Source: Rhabditoides inermis (lineage: Eukaryota > Nematoda > Chromadorea > Rhabditida > Rhabditidae). From it: DNA of 64,000 bases. Position numbers and translations under genes: made by a program. Location: the NCBI GenBank assembly GCA_963966185.1, contig CAWZYM010000316.1, positions 1 through 64,000 of the forward strand. The letters run 5' to 3'. Position 1 is the first letter of the stretch; each line of letters starts with the position of its first letter. This document shows, in pieces, positions 24,375-35,875 of this stretch. Below the pieces are notes generated by a model, which had not been told where the DNA came from, did no database searches, and worked only from the letters and a program-made list of their open reading frames with translations.

Positions 24375-27300
24375 CTACTCCTCTTCGAATCGCAGCATCT
24401 CCACGGCGCGCGGCGCGCTCGCACCTCCCAGCACATACATCACCTGCAATACGATCTTTGAAAGCCAAAAAGAATAATATAACATAATACCACGATACCT
24501 TGTTGGACACGACGACGGCGCAGCTGTGGCGCGCGTAGAAGGGAGTGGGCAGACTGTGCCACACACCGTTCTGCAGCATCTGCAGAGGCGAGGTAAGATT
24601 ATGCATCAACGTATCAAAGAGCCGCTTCATGATACAAAAATGAGATCACTCTGGGGGTCTTTTGCCAGCAAAAGTTGAGTCTGACCTCCACTTTATGCAC
24701 AACGTTTCCAGACAGACATTGTCGATCAAATATCGACTTTCGACCTTTGACCCTCCCATCCCCGTTGCTAAACTTTTTTTTCTCCAAGCGCTTGGCTACT
24801 GTGGCGTGCCGTATGCACTAGTTGTATTCAGGATATAGTGATTAAGGATAAATGATTGATTATAATGGAAGAAAAGGAACACCCGGAGCTCCGCTATCGT
24901 CTATAATGGTATCTAATCTAATTCTAATGGATTATGGAAAGGAAATCGAAAGATTATCGACTGAATATCGATCTAATATCGACTTTCGACCCCACCATCC
25001 CCGTTGCTAAACTGTGTTTCTCCCAGCGCTTAGCCCTAGTGGTGTACCGTATGCACTTGTTGTATAGTCAGGATATAGCGATTCTGGATAAATGATTGAT
25101 TGATTGATTGTTTCCAGAAACTCGAACAAGGTGTTGGTGTACATACCTTGGCGGCTCTCCTCTCGACAAAGATACTCGCAATGCCGCCAGCCACGAACAC
25201 GCGACCATCGCACTCCGCCACGCCCGCCGAATGAACGCCCTGAACACACTACTTTAAAAAAAATTGTTTTATTATTAAATAAATATATTTAAATGCACTT
25301 GGCGACTTGGCGTATAAGATTAATCAGTACGAAACCACAAACACATCACCTTTCCTAGTCCGCCGATCGCACTCCACTGTCCGGTTTGCGAGCTGAACTT
25401 GCTCACCTGAAAACGGTAAGCTAAAGTTGTAAAAAATCAACAGGAACAAGACCTGATCAGTGGTGCCACCGCGGCTGCACACACCAGCCACCGCCAACAG
25501 CTCCCCCTCTCCTGGCCCCGCGCACAGGCCAAACTGGCGGTCCACGGGGTAGGAGCACACAGAGACGTACTTCGCACCTGGCACACACGCGCCGGTAAAC
25601 CATTGGCTCAGTATGCGTTTTAATTATTTCCGTGGATTCGACATTTGACAATATGCAGTACACTGGGCATTAATATTATTCGAATCACTAGCAAATGAAC
25701 GCTCACTCGGTTCGCGAAGATTGAGCGACTCGATCGTCTTGGTTTCGTTGTCAGCCACGCAGAGGCAGCCGTTGAGGGCAGCCACCGCGAGAATCGATCC
25801 ACTGCAAGACATTATCCAATTCATGACAAACAAGGACACACTTGGTACGGCGCCGGGTACGAGTATGCCGCATTCGGTGCGTGTATACGGCAGCCGGTGC
25901 GAATATGCGGTACTCGATACGCACTTTTCCTGAGAACACAACATACCCCTTCCCGGGCGAGATGTGCACAAAATTCCACAGATTCGATCCGGCATGGAAC
26001 TTGTACACGTGACGACTGAACAAGAAAAATACAAACACATTCATACGAACTGAAACAATAATAATTTATACTTACTTTCTAGAAATCACACCGACGGCGT
26101 ACATGGAGTCGTCGACGACGCACAGCTTCCAGGCAACTGGGAGAATCGGCAGCGTCGGAGACGGAACCAGATGCCACGCACCTGCGAGATTCATTATATT
26201 GCAGAGAACTACTAATATCCACACCCATTCCCATACTTACCGTCAACGAGTACGTTCACCGTATCAAAGGCGCAGTAGACCCTCCCGTTGAAGGCTACAG
26301 CCGAACACACGTCCCTGAAAAGTCGAGTGAACACGCGTCGTCAATAATAGAATATATTTGATATCGATACTACTCACATATCGCCTAGCAAACGCGGTCC
26401 TTCTGTCCATGTGCCGCTGGCCTTCCAGTTCAGTCCACGGTCGCGAGATGAGTCGGGAGCCGTCATCGCTACCGTCTGAACAACGGAATACATTGCCGCA
26501 TGCCCAACACGCACCATGACAGCTTGGTGGAAGATGTGGAAGCATTCCTGGTCCTCGGTGACCAGCTTCTCCTTGCCCACCGTGCCGAACAAATATTCCT
26601 TGCGGAGAGATGGAAGGCGAACGAGAACCAGAAGTCTACAATATGAATATTAATAGAAACAAAAATTGTTCCATGAATTTGAGAAAAAAAGGAACAGTTT
26701 CGTATTTACTGTGAACTTCTGTGAACTGTGTATTATTTTCGACAACGTCAGTGTTTAAATTCCCGCCTGAACTCACTCTTTCATGTGCTGCTTCCTGTTT
26801 TCCGGATCGGCCCGCACCCACTTGCACACTCCAGCGAACACACTCGACTCCCGACAGCGGAGAGACTTGTCTACAATCATTTGTGATCAAACATACCTAC
26901 AACCGTCCAACCGATTCCCACCTTTCAGCAGAGTTATCACATGCTTCTTTTCCAGATTGAGGAATTCGGGGGTTTCGATGAGAGAACTAGAAAACATATT
27001 TGGAAAATATGATCGGACACTAACTTGAAGTTGCTGCACATCATGTTCCATGCGAGATCCTTCATCTCCTGGCAGGAATAGAGACTCGCGTAGGACCACA
27101 TCTCAATGCAGTTCGAAGGCGTCACATTAGCCAGCATGAGCCTGAGGCACTCATTAACCTCTCAACTCGTGTCACTTTACTCACTTGGCACATCGCTCCT
27201 TCAGTCTATCCAGCTGAAGATAACCAGCCTCCGGGAGAAGGCGAGGCGCGATCGACTCGTCTGAAACATACAATAAACTAGATGAATAGTTCATGTGCTC

Positions 27301-27784
27301 ACTGAGTTCTATTTTGAAGGTGTAAATATATTCCAGAAGAATTTCCACGATGTCAGCATCCATGTCCTGAACACACTCGTAGAATATGTTAAAACGTCGA
27401 CGATAACAGACCAGCTTGACCTCTCCAACGACCGCCTCCTTGAAATCCGAGTGGAAGACGCGCTTGAAATGCGAAGACGCCGCCGACAGAACATTCATGT
27501 GAGCCATGAACTGTAATAGCAGTTTTACATTTCATAATTAGAAACTTATTCAAAATAAAAAATAACATAAATAAACGAAAAGACGACAATCTCATAAATT
27601 ACCTCTTTTCCCTTGCCATTGTTGTTGCTTCGGGAGATGATCTTCGCATCACACAAATCGCCCGTACTGCAAAAATATAATAATGTTGATCAAAATATCG
27701 GCCAGAACAAAATAAGAATATTCGCACTTACCGTCGTTGTTCGTTGAGCTGCTCGAGGAACTCGGAGCAGTCAGGGATATCCAT
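24375..27784 (-). CDS. BTB-BACK-kelch protein A
   Basis: Nineteen exons on the minus strand from ATG 27784 to TAG 24375, about 550 aa, with phases consistent throughout. The N-terminal BTB domain reads DLCDAKIISR, FMAHMNVLSAASSHFKRVF, DMDADIVEILLEYIYTF. A BACK segment follows: DESIAPRLLPEAGYLQLDRL, TPSNCIEMWSYASLYSC, then CRESSVFAGVCKWVRAD. Then come kelch-type repeats with W and GG signatures (VFVAGGIAS, VMYVLGGA). BTB-kelch proteins usually bind Cullin-3 through BTB-BACK and substrates through the kelch propeller; that is family knowledge. The kelch repeats here are divergent. It belongs to a local family with the genes at 41322-46665 and 48501-52459 and the dead copy at 34555-35285. Two partial LINE tails enlarge the intron around 24.6-25.1 kb. 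Confidence 0.9.
24700..25108 (+). repeat. duplicated LINE-tail-like repeats in BTB-kelch A intron
   Basis: Two related segments (about 24740-24865 and 24985-25108) share CCCGTTGCTAAACT, CAGGATATAG, and GATAAATGATTGAT. They also share the ATCGACTTTCGACC block. Their 3' ends match a variant of the retroelement tail found elsewhere. The second ends in a GATT run. Confidence 0.6.
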
Positions 27785-28176
27785 CCCGAATCCCGAGATC
27801 GCGAACGGCTAGAATACAAGTACATATATGCGCTTGCAATACACAATGCAACAATAAATACAAACGTGAACATCAATCAATAAAAAAAGAACGAAACGAA
27901 AAACGGATGCACACACTGCGGCGAAGTTAACGAAAAACGACTCTCAGGGGGCGGGGCTTCGGGAGCGCGCGCGATCGTTTTCACGGCGGGCCAGGAGGAA
28001 AACTACAGTAACCCGCTATGCGAAATATGTGGTTTAGAGAAGTTTGTGCGATAAATTATCGTTATATATGAGTTTCCTGATGTTCAAATAGACCGTACAT
28101 GTAATTTGGTATCAATCGATGCCAAGTTCTTCAGTCGTCCTCTGTTCATGTAAGACATGTGATCTGAAGCCCTGCT
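27785..28176. other. upstream region of BTB-kelch A
   Basis: About 390 bp between the start of BTB-kelch A and the satellite array, including GGGGGCGGGGCTTC near 27947. It is a plausible promoter region by position, but I can point to no specific motif beyond the GC box-like run. Confidence 0.35.
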
Positions 28177-28177
28177 C

Positions 28178-29953
28178 TATCACCACTTTCACCCCGCTCT
28201 CACACTCGAACCGAACTGTTACAGGGCAAACCACTATGTGGCTACCCATAACATCAATGGATAGAAGCAGGAAACACAGAAATACCGGACCTACAGGCCC
28301 TCTCCCGCGCGGGACCATCTCCTCCTTTGGTCTCCTCGCCATATGGGCACCCGCACGAATCACCACTTTCACCCCGCTCTCACACTCGAACCGAACTGTT
28401 ACAGGGCAAACCACTATGTGGCTACCCATAACATCAATGGATAGAAGTAGGAAACACAGAAATACCGGACCTACAGGCCCTCTCCCGCGCGGGACCATCG
28501 CCTCCTTTGGTCGCCGCGCCATATGGGCACCCGCACGAATCACCACTTTCACCCCGCTCTCACACTCGAACCGAACAGTTACAGGGCAAACCACTATGTG
28601 GCTACCCATAACATCAATGGATAGAAACAGGAAACACAGAAATACCGGACCTACAGGCCCTCTCCCGCGCGGGACCATCGCCTCCTTTGGTCGCCGCGCC
28701 ATATGGGCACCCGCACGAATCACCACTTTCACCCCGCTCTCACACTCGAACTGAACTGTTACAGGGCAAACCACTATGTGGCTACCCATAACATCAATGG
28801 ATAGAAGTAGGAAACACAGAAATATCGGACCTACAGGCCCTCTCCCGCGCGGGACCATCTCCTCCTTTGGTCGCCGCGCCATATGGACACCCGCACGAAT
28901 CACCACTTTCACCCCGCTCTCACACTCGAACCGAACTGTTACAGGGCAAACCACTATGTGGCTACCCATAACATCAATGGATAGAAGCAGGAAACACAGA
29001 AATACCGGACCTACAGGCCCTCTCCCGCGCGGGACCATCTCCTCCTTTGGTCTCCTCGCCATATGGGCACCCGCACGAATCACCACTTTCACCCCGCTCT
29101 CACACTCGAACCGAACTGTTACAGGGCAAACCACTATGTGGCTACCCATAACATCAATGGATAGAAGTAGGAAACACAGAAATACCGGACCTACAGGCCC
29201 TCTCCCGCGCGGGACCATCGCCTCCTTTGGTCGCCGCGCCATATGGGCACCCGCACGAATCACCACTTTCACCCCGCTCTCACACTCGAACCGAACAGTT
29301 ACAGGGCAAACCACTATGTGGCTACCCATAACATCAATGGATAGAAGCAGGAAACACAGAAATACCGGACCTACAGGCCCTCTCCCGCGCGGGACCATCG
29401 CCTCCTTTGGTCGCCGCGCCATATGGGCACCCGCACGAATCACCACTTTCACCCCGCTCTCACACTCGAACTGAACTGTTACAGGGCAAACCACTATGTG
29501 GCTACCCATAACATCAATGGATAGAAGTAGGAAACACAGAAATATCGGACCTACAGGCCCTCTCCCGCGCGGGACCATCTCCTCCTTTGGTCGCCGCGCC
29601 ATATGGACACCCGCACGAATCACCACTTTCACCCCGCTCTCACACTCGAACCGAACTGTTACAGGGCAAACCACTATGTGGCTACCCATAACATCAATGA
29701 ATAGCAGTAGAAAACACAGAAATACCGGACCTACAGGCCCTCTCCCGCGCGGGACCATCTCCTCCTTTGGTCGCCGCGCCATATGGGCACCCGCACGAAT
29801 CACCACTTTCACCCCGCTCTCACACTCGAACCGAACTGTTACAGGGCAAACCACTATGTGGCTACCCATAACATCAATGGATAGAAGTAGGAAACACAGA
29901 AATACCGGACCTACAGGCCCTCTCCCGCGCGGGACCATCGCCTCCTTTGGTCG
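28178..29953. repeat. 180-bp satellite array with 720-bp higher-order period
   Basis: Almost ten head-to-tail units of exactly 180 bp. Four variant units form a 720-bp block (28178-28897) that is repeated at 28898-29617 with, by eye, a single difference (28626 versus 29346). Two further units follow. The unit is a multiple of three and lacks minus-strand stops, so a 660-codon frame spans the array (28112-30094) with a 60-residue repeat containing a hydrophobic stretch (VFLCFLLLSIDVMG). Most unit-to-unit differences change the amino acid in that frame, and the plus frame is broken by TGA in units 4 and 8. I therefore treat it as a satellite rather than a gene, but a repeat-protein gene is not excluded. 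Confidence 0.9.
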
Positions 29954-30187
29954 TGATTTTTTTTTTTGAAAAATTGAAAAAAAAACACAAGATTTTTTTC
30001 TATGGTACGTGTTTTCTTTTTTGGTATACAAAACATGATGATAATCTAAAGTTGAAGGATATAAAAAAGGGGAGGGAATTCGATAGATGCCCACTTGCCC
30101 ACTAACTCAACTGAACGCAACACTATCAACCTTGTGTTGTCAAAGTTTTTTTTCCGTACGTTGTCTTGACCATTATCCCGAGTTACC

Positions 30188-30713
30188 GGCTATTAGGAAT
30201 TCGCACCACGCACCGCCACACCACCGCACCACTACACCACCGCATCACCGCACCACATTTTATCGCAAACCGCACCATCGCACCACATTTTATCGTACCA
30301 CTGCACCATCGCACCACCGATCGCACAACCACTTTCGTTATCGCTCCACTTGCTGATAATTATGTATTATATGTATTTTTTCCGTCATGCGCATGCCTGA
30401 TGCCGCTTCGTGCCGCATATGCGTATACCGTAACATCACCATCAGTTAGTATTTCGTCATACATTTGCATACCGAGTTCCTTACATACATAGTGTGAGAT
30501 GAGCCATTTTCGTTTAACCGTATAATAGGTCGCGGGTTCGTTATACCTCTTCTCTGACAGACAACTGTTCTGTCACTGTCAGTAATGCGATCAGTGGTGC
30601 GATGAAGCGTGGTGCGATGGGATGTGGTGGGATGGTGTGATGGTACAGTGGTGCGATGTTGTAGTGGTGTAGTGGTGCGGTGGTGCGTGGTGCGAATTCC
30701 TAATTGCCGTTAC
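30188..30713. repeat. inverted-repeat element rich in CACC/GGTG
   Basis: The left arm begins CGGCTATTAGGAATTCGCAC and continues with CACCGCACCACTACACCACC-type repeats. The right arm ends GGTGCGAATTCCTAATTGCCG, the inverse. The total is about 525 bp. It is non-coding and probably a MITE or foldback element whose arms expanded as minisatellites. Confidence 0.65.
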
Positions 30714-32574
30714 CATTCACATTCCTTTAATTTGTCGTACAACAAAAGAGAGTAGACAAGAGATAAGACAAGAGTGTATCATCACGATCACGATTCATCA
30801 CGTACGATACGATACTATGGCCATAGTGTGGGTTAGCAATAGGGATCCTGACAAATGCGTTTCTCTGTTAAACTTACGGTAAACTCACAAGTGGTAGTTG
30901 AACATGCGGTGAAGAAGGAGGGCTGGGCATATTTATCAAGGTTATCTACATGGGTCAGTGTGGGAGAGTCTCAACCCTCACGCGTCACATGCACATCATC
31001 CGTGTCCCACAGGTCTGTCAGTCTTTGTCAGAGAGAGAGTGCGGAACGGGAGAAGTGCTGACAATGTTACTCATTCTGAAGGAATGTATGTTTAGTATCA
31101 GGTGTAACCGTATGGGCGACGTTTCCGTGTCTCACGATGTCGGCTCGACATGAATGGACATCGACGTTGACGGTCTGGAGAAAACTAACTTACCTAATCA
31201 GTAAATAAACAATGAACAATTGTTTACAGTAGCTCAATTGATAGAGGGATTCCAACGAGCACTATGACCGTCGTGAGAGAGAGAGAGAGGGGGAGAGGGA
31301 GAGGGAGAGGGAGAGGGAGAGGGAGAGGGAGAGGGAGAGGGAGAGGGAGAGGGAGAGGGAGAGGGAGAGGGAGAGGGAGAGTTGTATCCATCGTTTTTCG
31401 TTTAAGGTCAGACCGGTAGACCAGTAGTTTGCCCTCGCTGATGTTATTCAAGCACTATACATCCGAAAACTTTTAATGATGTATAATGTCTGATACCAAA
31501 TCCTTATTGTAATAACCGTTCACGTCCTAGCAATCAAAGTTGAGTAGTAAACCAGCTGCGATATGTCACCGCACCAATCACCCCAGGTGGAGGCTACATA
31601 GCACTCTCATCTGACGAGTGAAAGAAGCGGGGACAAACGCGACAAGCGTCACAACTCATAAGTGAATAGTAATATCTGTTACTTTTAGCATTCGCAACTG
31701 TTAGTGGTTTCCACCAAACCAAATACACGAACAATGACAAGACAACAACCGCGAAATACAAATCAAACCCACTTACTGCTCACCGCTGATCATGGTGATT
31801 GAGACACTGGCGCAGTGCTGCGGTTGTCCCTTGTTCAAATGTAAAATTTCCATTTTGGTCAAAGCGAAAACGAGAGCTGGGATTTTCAGGGATAATTAGA
31901 GGTAGCATAAGAAATTTCAGATGAATTTATATGGGTTGACGAAAGTTAATGGAATTGTTTTCAAATTTCTAATAAATAGCATCTCGGCCATTGCCCACCC
32001 CGACATAACCAGGAGGAGGAGCGCCGATAGGCGTGACGACGACTGGTCAACTATATATAACGAATTTTCTCGACGGGAAAACTTATTGAGAGGGTACTCT
32101 GACTGTGCTGGCAGGGGTCCGCGCAGCGGAACTCCGACACGCAAAAGATCATCGCATCCAGATGTACTAGGAAGTAACAAGTCAACAAGAAAGGTGAAGG
32201 TTAAATAATGGATGCACGATAACTAAGGTTCAATGAGTACGGTACTATCAAACGAACTACGGTATTACAACAAAAAAAAAGGTACTATGAAAATAACTAC
32301 GGTATCAAAACAAGAAATACGGTACTATGAAAAGAACTACAGTATTACAAATACCCTGATCCCGAAGAGCGAAGATTTAAGCGACCTCTCGAGGGTGTTG
32401 CTGGCGAGAAAGGAGCCGACACTGGATGCAGAACAAGGAAATGGGCAAACGGGCTTCAGAAACTCGAACTACTCGACAGGGTACGAGCACGATCTGGAAG
32501 TGATACATCTACAAGTACGACCTAGTGCTCGTCTTCTTGGATTTTGAGAAAGCCTACAATAGTATAATAATAGT
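30714..32574. other. gene-poor interval with possible orphan exons
   Basis: It includes a GGGAGA microsatellite (31270-31381). On the minus strand, an ATG-started segment at about 31774-31852 (MEILHLNKGQPQHC..., GTAAGT donor) could splice to 31385-31445 ([15 protein letters not shown]). I found no further exons, so no gene is called. Confidence 0.3.
31270..31381 (+). repeat. GGGAGA microsatellite
   Basis: A GA start followed by about 16 copies of GGGAGA, the same hexamer that forms the giant tract at 12723-13126. Confidence 0.95.
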
Positions 32575-32575
32575 T
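32395..32575 (+). pseudogene. reverse-transcriptase fragment (motif A region)
   Basis: One frame contains LVFLD-FEKAYNSI (encoded near 32521-32570, with a frame change just before it). This corresponds to the F-x-D-x-x-K-A-Y/F-D-S motif A of RTE-like non-LTR reverse transcriptases. Surrounding frames are broken and the downstream palm motifs are missing. It is directly followed by the 32575-32970 repeat. Confidence 0.5.
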
Positions 32576-32970
32576 TATCCATATTCTTCTTCTTTTCCCC
32601 GCGGCGTGCAATAGGGTCCTCATTTTGCCCCACCGCCGCCGAATGTTCGGTCATCGACAAGAATCCTTCCCGAGTAACCAGACCAGTGAGGCGGCGGGAA
32701 GTACCGTCATGTGGAAGCAGCTTTGGCGCGAGAGATACTAATTGGCATGGAAGCAAAGAAAAACCCGGAGCTACACGTCAATAATGGTACTCTAATGGTC
32801 CATGAATGATTATCGATCAAGTATCGCCTTCCCACCAACAACCTCGTCAGCCTACCTGTCTTTCCCCGGCGTTAGCTTATCTATGTATCCAGCATCTTAG
32901 GCACTACTGTATGCTTCATATCATTATGATTGTGTTGTCATATTCAGATATAACGATTCCGGATAAACGT
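32575..32970 (+). repeat. LINE-tail repeat, long copy 1
   Basis: It begins at CTTCTTCTTTTCCCCGCGGC and ends AACGATTCCGGATAAACG. It aligns by eye along its whole length with 46797-47215: both have a CATCGACAAGAATCCTTCCC block, GTGGAAGCAG, AATGGTACTCTAATGGTC, and TCTTTCCCCGGCGTTAGC. The fixed 3' end and variable 5' ends across copies indicate the 3' UTR of a non-LTR retrotransposon. Confidence 0.75.
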
Positions 32971-33152
32971 CTGATTGCCATATTGTATCAATCATCAAAC
33001 CGCACAAACATCCTAGTACCGGTTAAAAACAAAGGGTAGTTTAGCAGAGTGATGACTGCGACAGAACCTTTTGACACCCAAAACGTGAATAGAAAAGGGT
33101 TGTCTGTAGTAAGATATGGAACGGCCTCTGTAATACGATAAATCGACAAGAA

Positions 33153-33554
33153 GTGCCAGGATACGTCATTAACCTACTGAATGAGGTGTACTTGAATGTG
33201 AAGACCAAAATCAAAGTCAACCCTGGACGAGCGGAAGTGAATGTGAAGAGTGGCGCGGCGGATACAGCGGATAATGGCGTGTTGAATGTGATTCTGCGCG
33301 ACAAGTTGAGAAATACGACTGTACGAGGATTGACGGAAATGAATGACGTTATGGAGATTGCTTGGAGGAAGAAAGCGAGCTGGGCGAGGAAGGTGACCAA
33401 CTTGAACAACCGATGGACGCGCCGAGTGACTGAATGGAAGCCGTTTGGAGAAAAGTGGAGAGTGGGAGCGCATGTGAATTGGAGTGACGATCTGGAGGAG
33501 ATCATGGAGCAACAAGGGCTGAGCGGAGATCTGGACGAGACTAACAAGAAGTGA
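33153..33554 (+). pseudogene. reverse-transcriptase C-terminal fragment (RTE-like)
   Basis: An open frame ending at TGA 33552-33554 carries the end of an RTE-like RT protein: ILRDKLRNTTVRGLTEMND, AWRKKASWARKVTNLNNRW, TRRVTEWKPFGEKWRVG, NWSDDLEEI. The R-x-R-T-x-I/V ... WAGH-like ... DRW ... W-x-DD order is typical of the C-terminal region of these elements. The catalytic palm lies outside the fragment, so it is non-functional. Confidence 0.7.
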
Positions 33555-33610
33555 CGACTTCGACAAATGGAATCGGATTATGCTTACGGAACCAGCTCCA
33601 TGGCGAACCA

Positions 33611-33856
33611 AACCATCGGATTGTGTATAGAGATATGGATAAAACTTTTGATAACAGCAAGGAATAGGGTACTAATACCGAAACGTTCGAAAAACCATCG
33701 GATTGTGTATAGAGATATGGATAAAACTTTTGATAACAGCAAGGAATAGGGTACTAATACCGAAACGTTCGAAAAACCATCGGATTGTGTATAGAGATAT
33801 GGATAAAACTTTTGATAACAGCAAGGAATAGGGTACTAATACCGAAACGTTCAGTA
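33611..33856 (+). repeat. 82-bp unit in three tandem copies
   Basis: Three nearly identical 82-bp units start at 33611, 33693 and 33775. Each runs AACCATCGGATTGTGTATAG ... GGGTACTAATACCGAAACGT. A related single copy lies on the minus strand near 48936-48990, in an intron of BTB-kelch C. The array is non-coding. Confidence 0.85.
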
Positions 33857-34554
33857 AACTATAAAACTTCAGTAAACTATAAAGCACAACAATGTTATAT
33901 GATATCGTAGTTTGTTCTTATGAAGATGATTAACTAATGAATAACTTGATGATTAGGAATTCATTATGATTTTGATTTACATTTTGTTGTAAACTCACAT
34001 GAAACGAAAACAGTAGGTGAACCTGCCTATAGTGCTAGAAACAACATGAGGAGTGATAGTATTACAAATTGTAGAACACGACACAACAACAAAAAACAAA
34101 TTTGACAAAAACAACTCAAAAAAACTAACAAAAATTCGAACAAATAAGAGAAAAGACGATTTTCATAGACAGTGCATAACATCGAGAGACACGAGACAGT
34201 ATGAGAACAACAATAGACAACACAAATAGAGAGAGCGCAGACAGCACGAAGCGCACAGAAACACATTGACGCACGACGTGTGTTGGACGCACGGCTGGTG
34301 CTACCGTATCTAAGAGCCCCTTCAAATCAGTGTGTGCAGTGAGTGGGCAGAGACGCAGAGAAAGAGGCAACGAGAGTCGAGACAGTGCAGAGAGGTGACT
34401 CCATTTCGGATCGGGTCTTGTTCAGATTTATCTCTCTTTTTTGTTTGTTTATCGATGCTTTGTTTGTAATAAATGATCATCATCTTTAACTTTTCAGGTA
34501 AGGCAGCGATGTCATGGAGACATCAGAATGCGCGGTGTTTCTCGCTCGACTAAA
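33857..34554. other. intergenic interval
   Basis: AT-rich DNA; the plus strand contains a run of CAACAAC/ACAAC words around 34065-34215. No supported gene lies between the retroelement debris and the BTB pseudogene. Confidence 0.5.
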
Positions 34555-35285
34555 TGAGCATGCTCGAGCAGCGACGGTGAGGAGTGTTGTGAAGGTTTGA
34601 AAATTTTTATGGGCTATTATAAAAATGAGTTAGTACTTTTTTTTTAGCACGGGCGAGATGTGCGACGTGAAGATTTTCTCCCGCGCCGCCAGTGAGGCTG
34701 GAGCTAGAGAGGTGACTTCTGTATTTGCCGAACTCTCATGCTCGTTCTCATCATATTGATGCTTGAAACTCTCGATCACATTCCTTTTTTCTGTCCAGTT
34801 CCACGCGCACACGAACGTTTTGGCGGCCGCGTCGCCCCACTGTCAACACATGTCCAGTACTGGTTGACGCTTCCAGGACATGGACGCCGACCTCGTAGCT
34901 ATGCTGCTCGATTACATGTACACTTACGTCATCCCACTCGGTACGGCTTGCATTTTGTTCAACACAGAGATGAAGTTGGTGACGATTTGTTGCTTTGAGT
35001 TCTTTTCTGTGACTGGTTTGCCTTCATTCATGAGACGATAATGTGTTAAGGCAGCGAGACGGCGCCGAGCATTCTGCACGAGGCTGCGTACCTACAGCTC
35101 GGCCCGCTCAAGGAGCCCCGCGCCAAGTGGGTGCCCGCCGATGATGCATGTTCAACCTACTTCTTACCCACAACCACAGGTTCCTCATTGACCACGTCCA
35201 CGTGACCCCGGGCAACTGCCTGGATACGTGGCTGTTCGCTCGTCTTCATTCCTGCGACGAGCTGAAGACACTGTTCTCCTCACAT
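34555..35285 (+). pseudogene. BTB-BACK pseudogene, truncated
   Basis: Recognisable exons of the local BTB-kelch family: MSMLEQRR (34555-34580), TGEMCDVKIFSRAAS (from 34650), FHAHTNVLAAASPH (from 34800), DMDADLVAMLLDYMYTY and a BACK segment (FLIDHVHVTPGNCLDTWLFA). Compared with the intact genes, the third exon has lost its end. An in-frame TGA precedes DMDAD, and the next exon (TAPSILHEAAYLQL) can only be joined out of frame. The BACK exon runs straight into a tRNA-like element at 35286, and no kelch exons follow. The introns are retained, so it arose by DNA duplication rather than retrotransposition. Confidence 0.8.
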
Positions 35286-35392
35286 GACCACGTGGCGTAG
35301 TGGTAACGCTCTCGCTTAGCAAGCGTGACTCGCGGGTTCGATCTCGGTTACCTTCGCAAAATTTTGTCAATCTGAAAACATCCAGGTCAGAA
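35284..35392 (+). mobile_element. tRNA-like SINE fragment, copy 1
   Basis: It contains an A-box-like TGGCGTAGTGG, an anticodon-arm-like CTCGCTTAGCAAGCG (AGC, alanine) and a B-box GGGTTCGATC. The following TTCGCAAAATTTTGTCAA tail is shared with copies at 50447-50725 and 61880-62109. The acceptor and T stems do not pair well, so it is not a functional tRNA. It ends the BTB pseudogene. Confidence 0.7.
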
Positions 35393-35875
35393 TGGACAAT
35401 GTGAGGATTATTTTCAATGTTGTTCTGATATTATTTGTGATATAATTTATTTCATTATTATTGAGGAGACTCTGCGATTCGAGGAGGAATAAGAGTGACG
35501 GTATTCACACGGTGATGTGAGCTACGATTTTATTGTCTTTGTTGTACATTTTCTTTCGCGTATAGATGTTTTGTAAAAGTTTATAGAAAGTAGATTTGCA
35601 AGTTTTCTGATTGGTTGCGTATCGCCTTGTCTGTCTGTCGGAAAGCAAGTATACGTCTGTGTCATTCCCACCCCACGCCTCTCCCTTCCACCCTGCCATT
35701 CGCTCACCCGCGTGCGCCATCGGAAGGTCGAGCGTCGACACTCGCGCGTCCCGGCCGGGTCCGACACTGTCTGCCAGTCACGGTGCGTTCGCTCATCAGT
35801 TCACCACATCGCTTTATGATGCTCCAGAATTGAGAGCAGTGCCCTATGGACCGTGTGGGTGTTTACTCCTTTAAG
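35393..35875. other. intergenic interval upstream of the tandem kinase gene
   Basis: It has no coding exon that I can support; the GC content rises towards the kinase ATG. The promoter and 5' UTR of the kinase gene presumably lie here. Confidence 0.45.

Noticed and set aside
28178..29953. CRISPR array
   Set aside because: The repeats are 180 bp, tandem and without unique spacers, in an intron-rich eukaryotic genome.
28119..29969. Plus-strand repeat protein in the 180-bp array
   Set aside because: The frame is broken by TGA in units 4 and 8, so only disconnected pieces remain. The minus frame is open but its unit differences are mostly amino-acid changing.
31224..31852. Two-exon minus-strand gene around the GGGAGA tract
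   Set aside because: The first segment has an ATG and GTAAGT donor and the second an acceptor, but there is no convincing end, domain or further exon.
35284..35357. Functional tRNA-Ala gene
   Set aside because: The anticodon arm is readable (AGC), but the acceptor and T stems do not pair, and the sequence belongs to a repeated SINE-like family.
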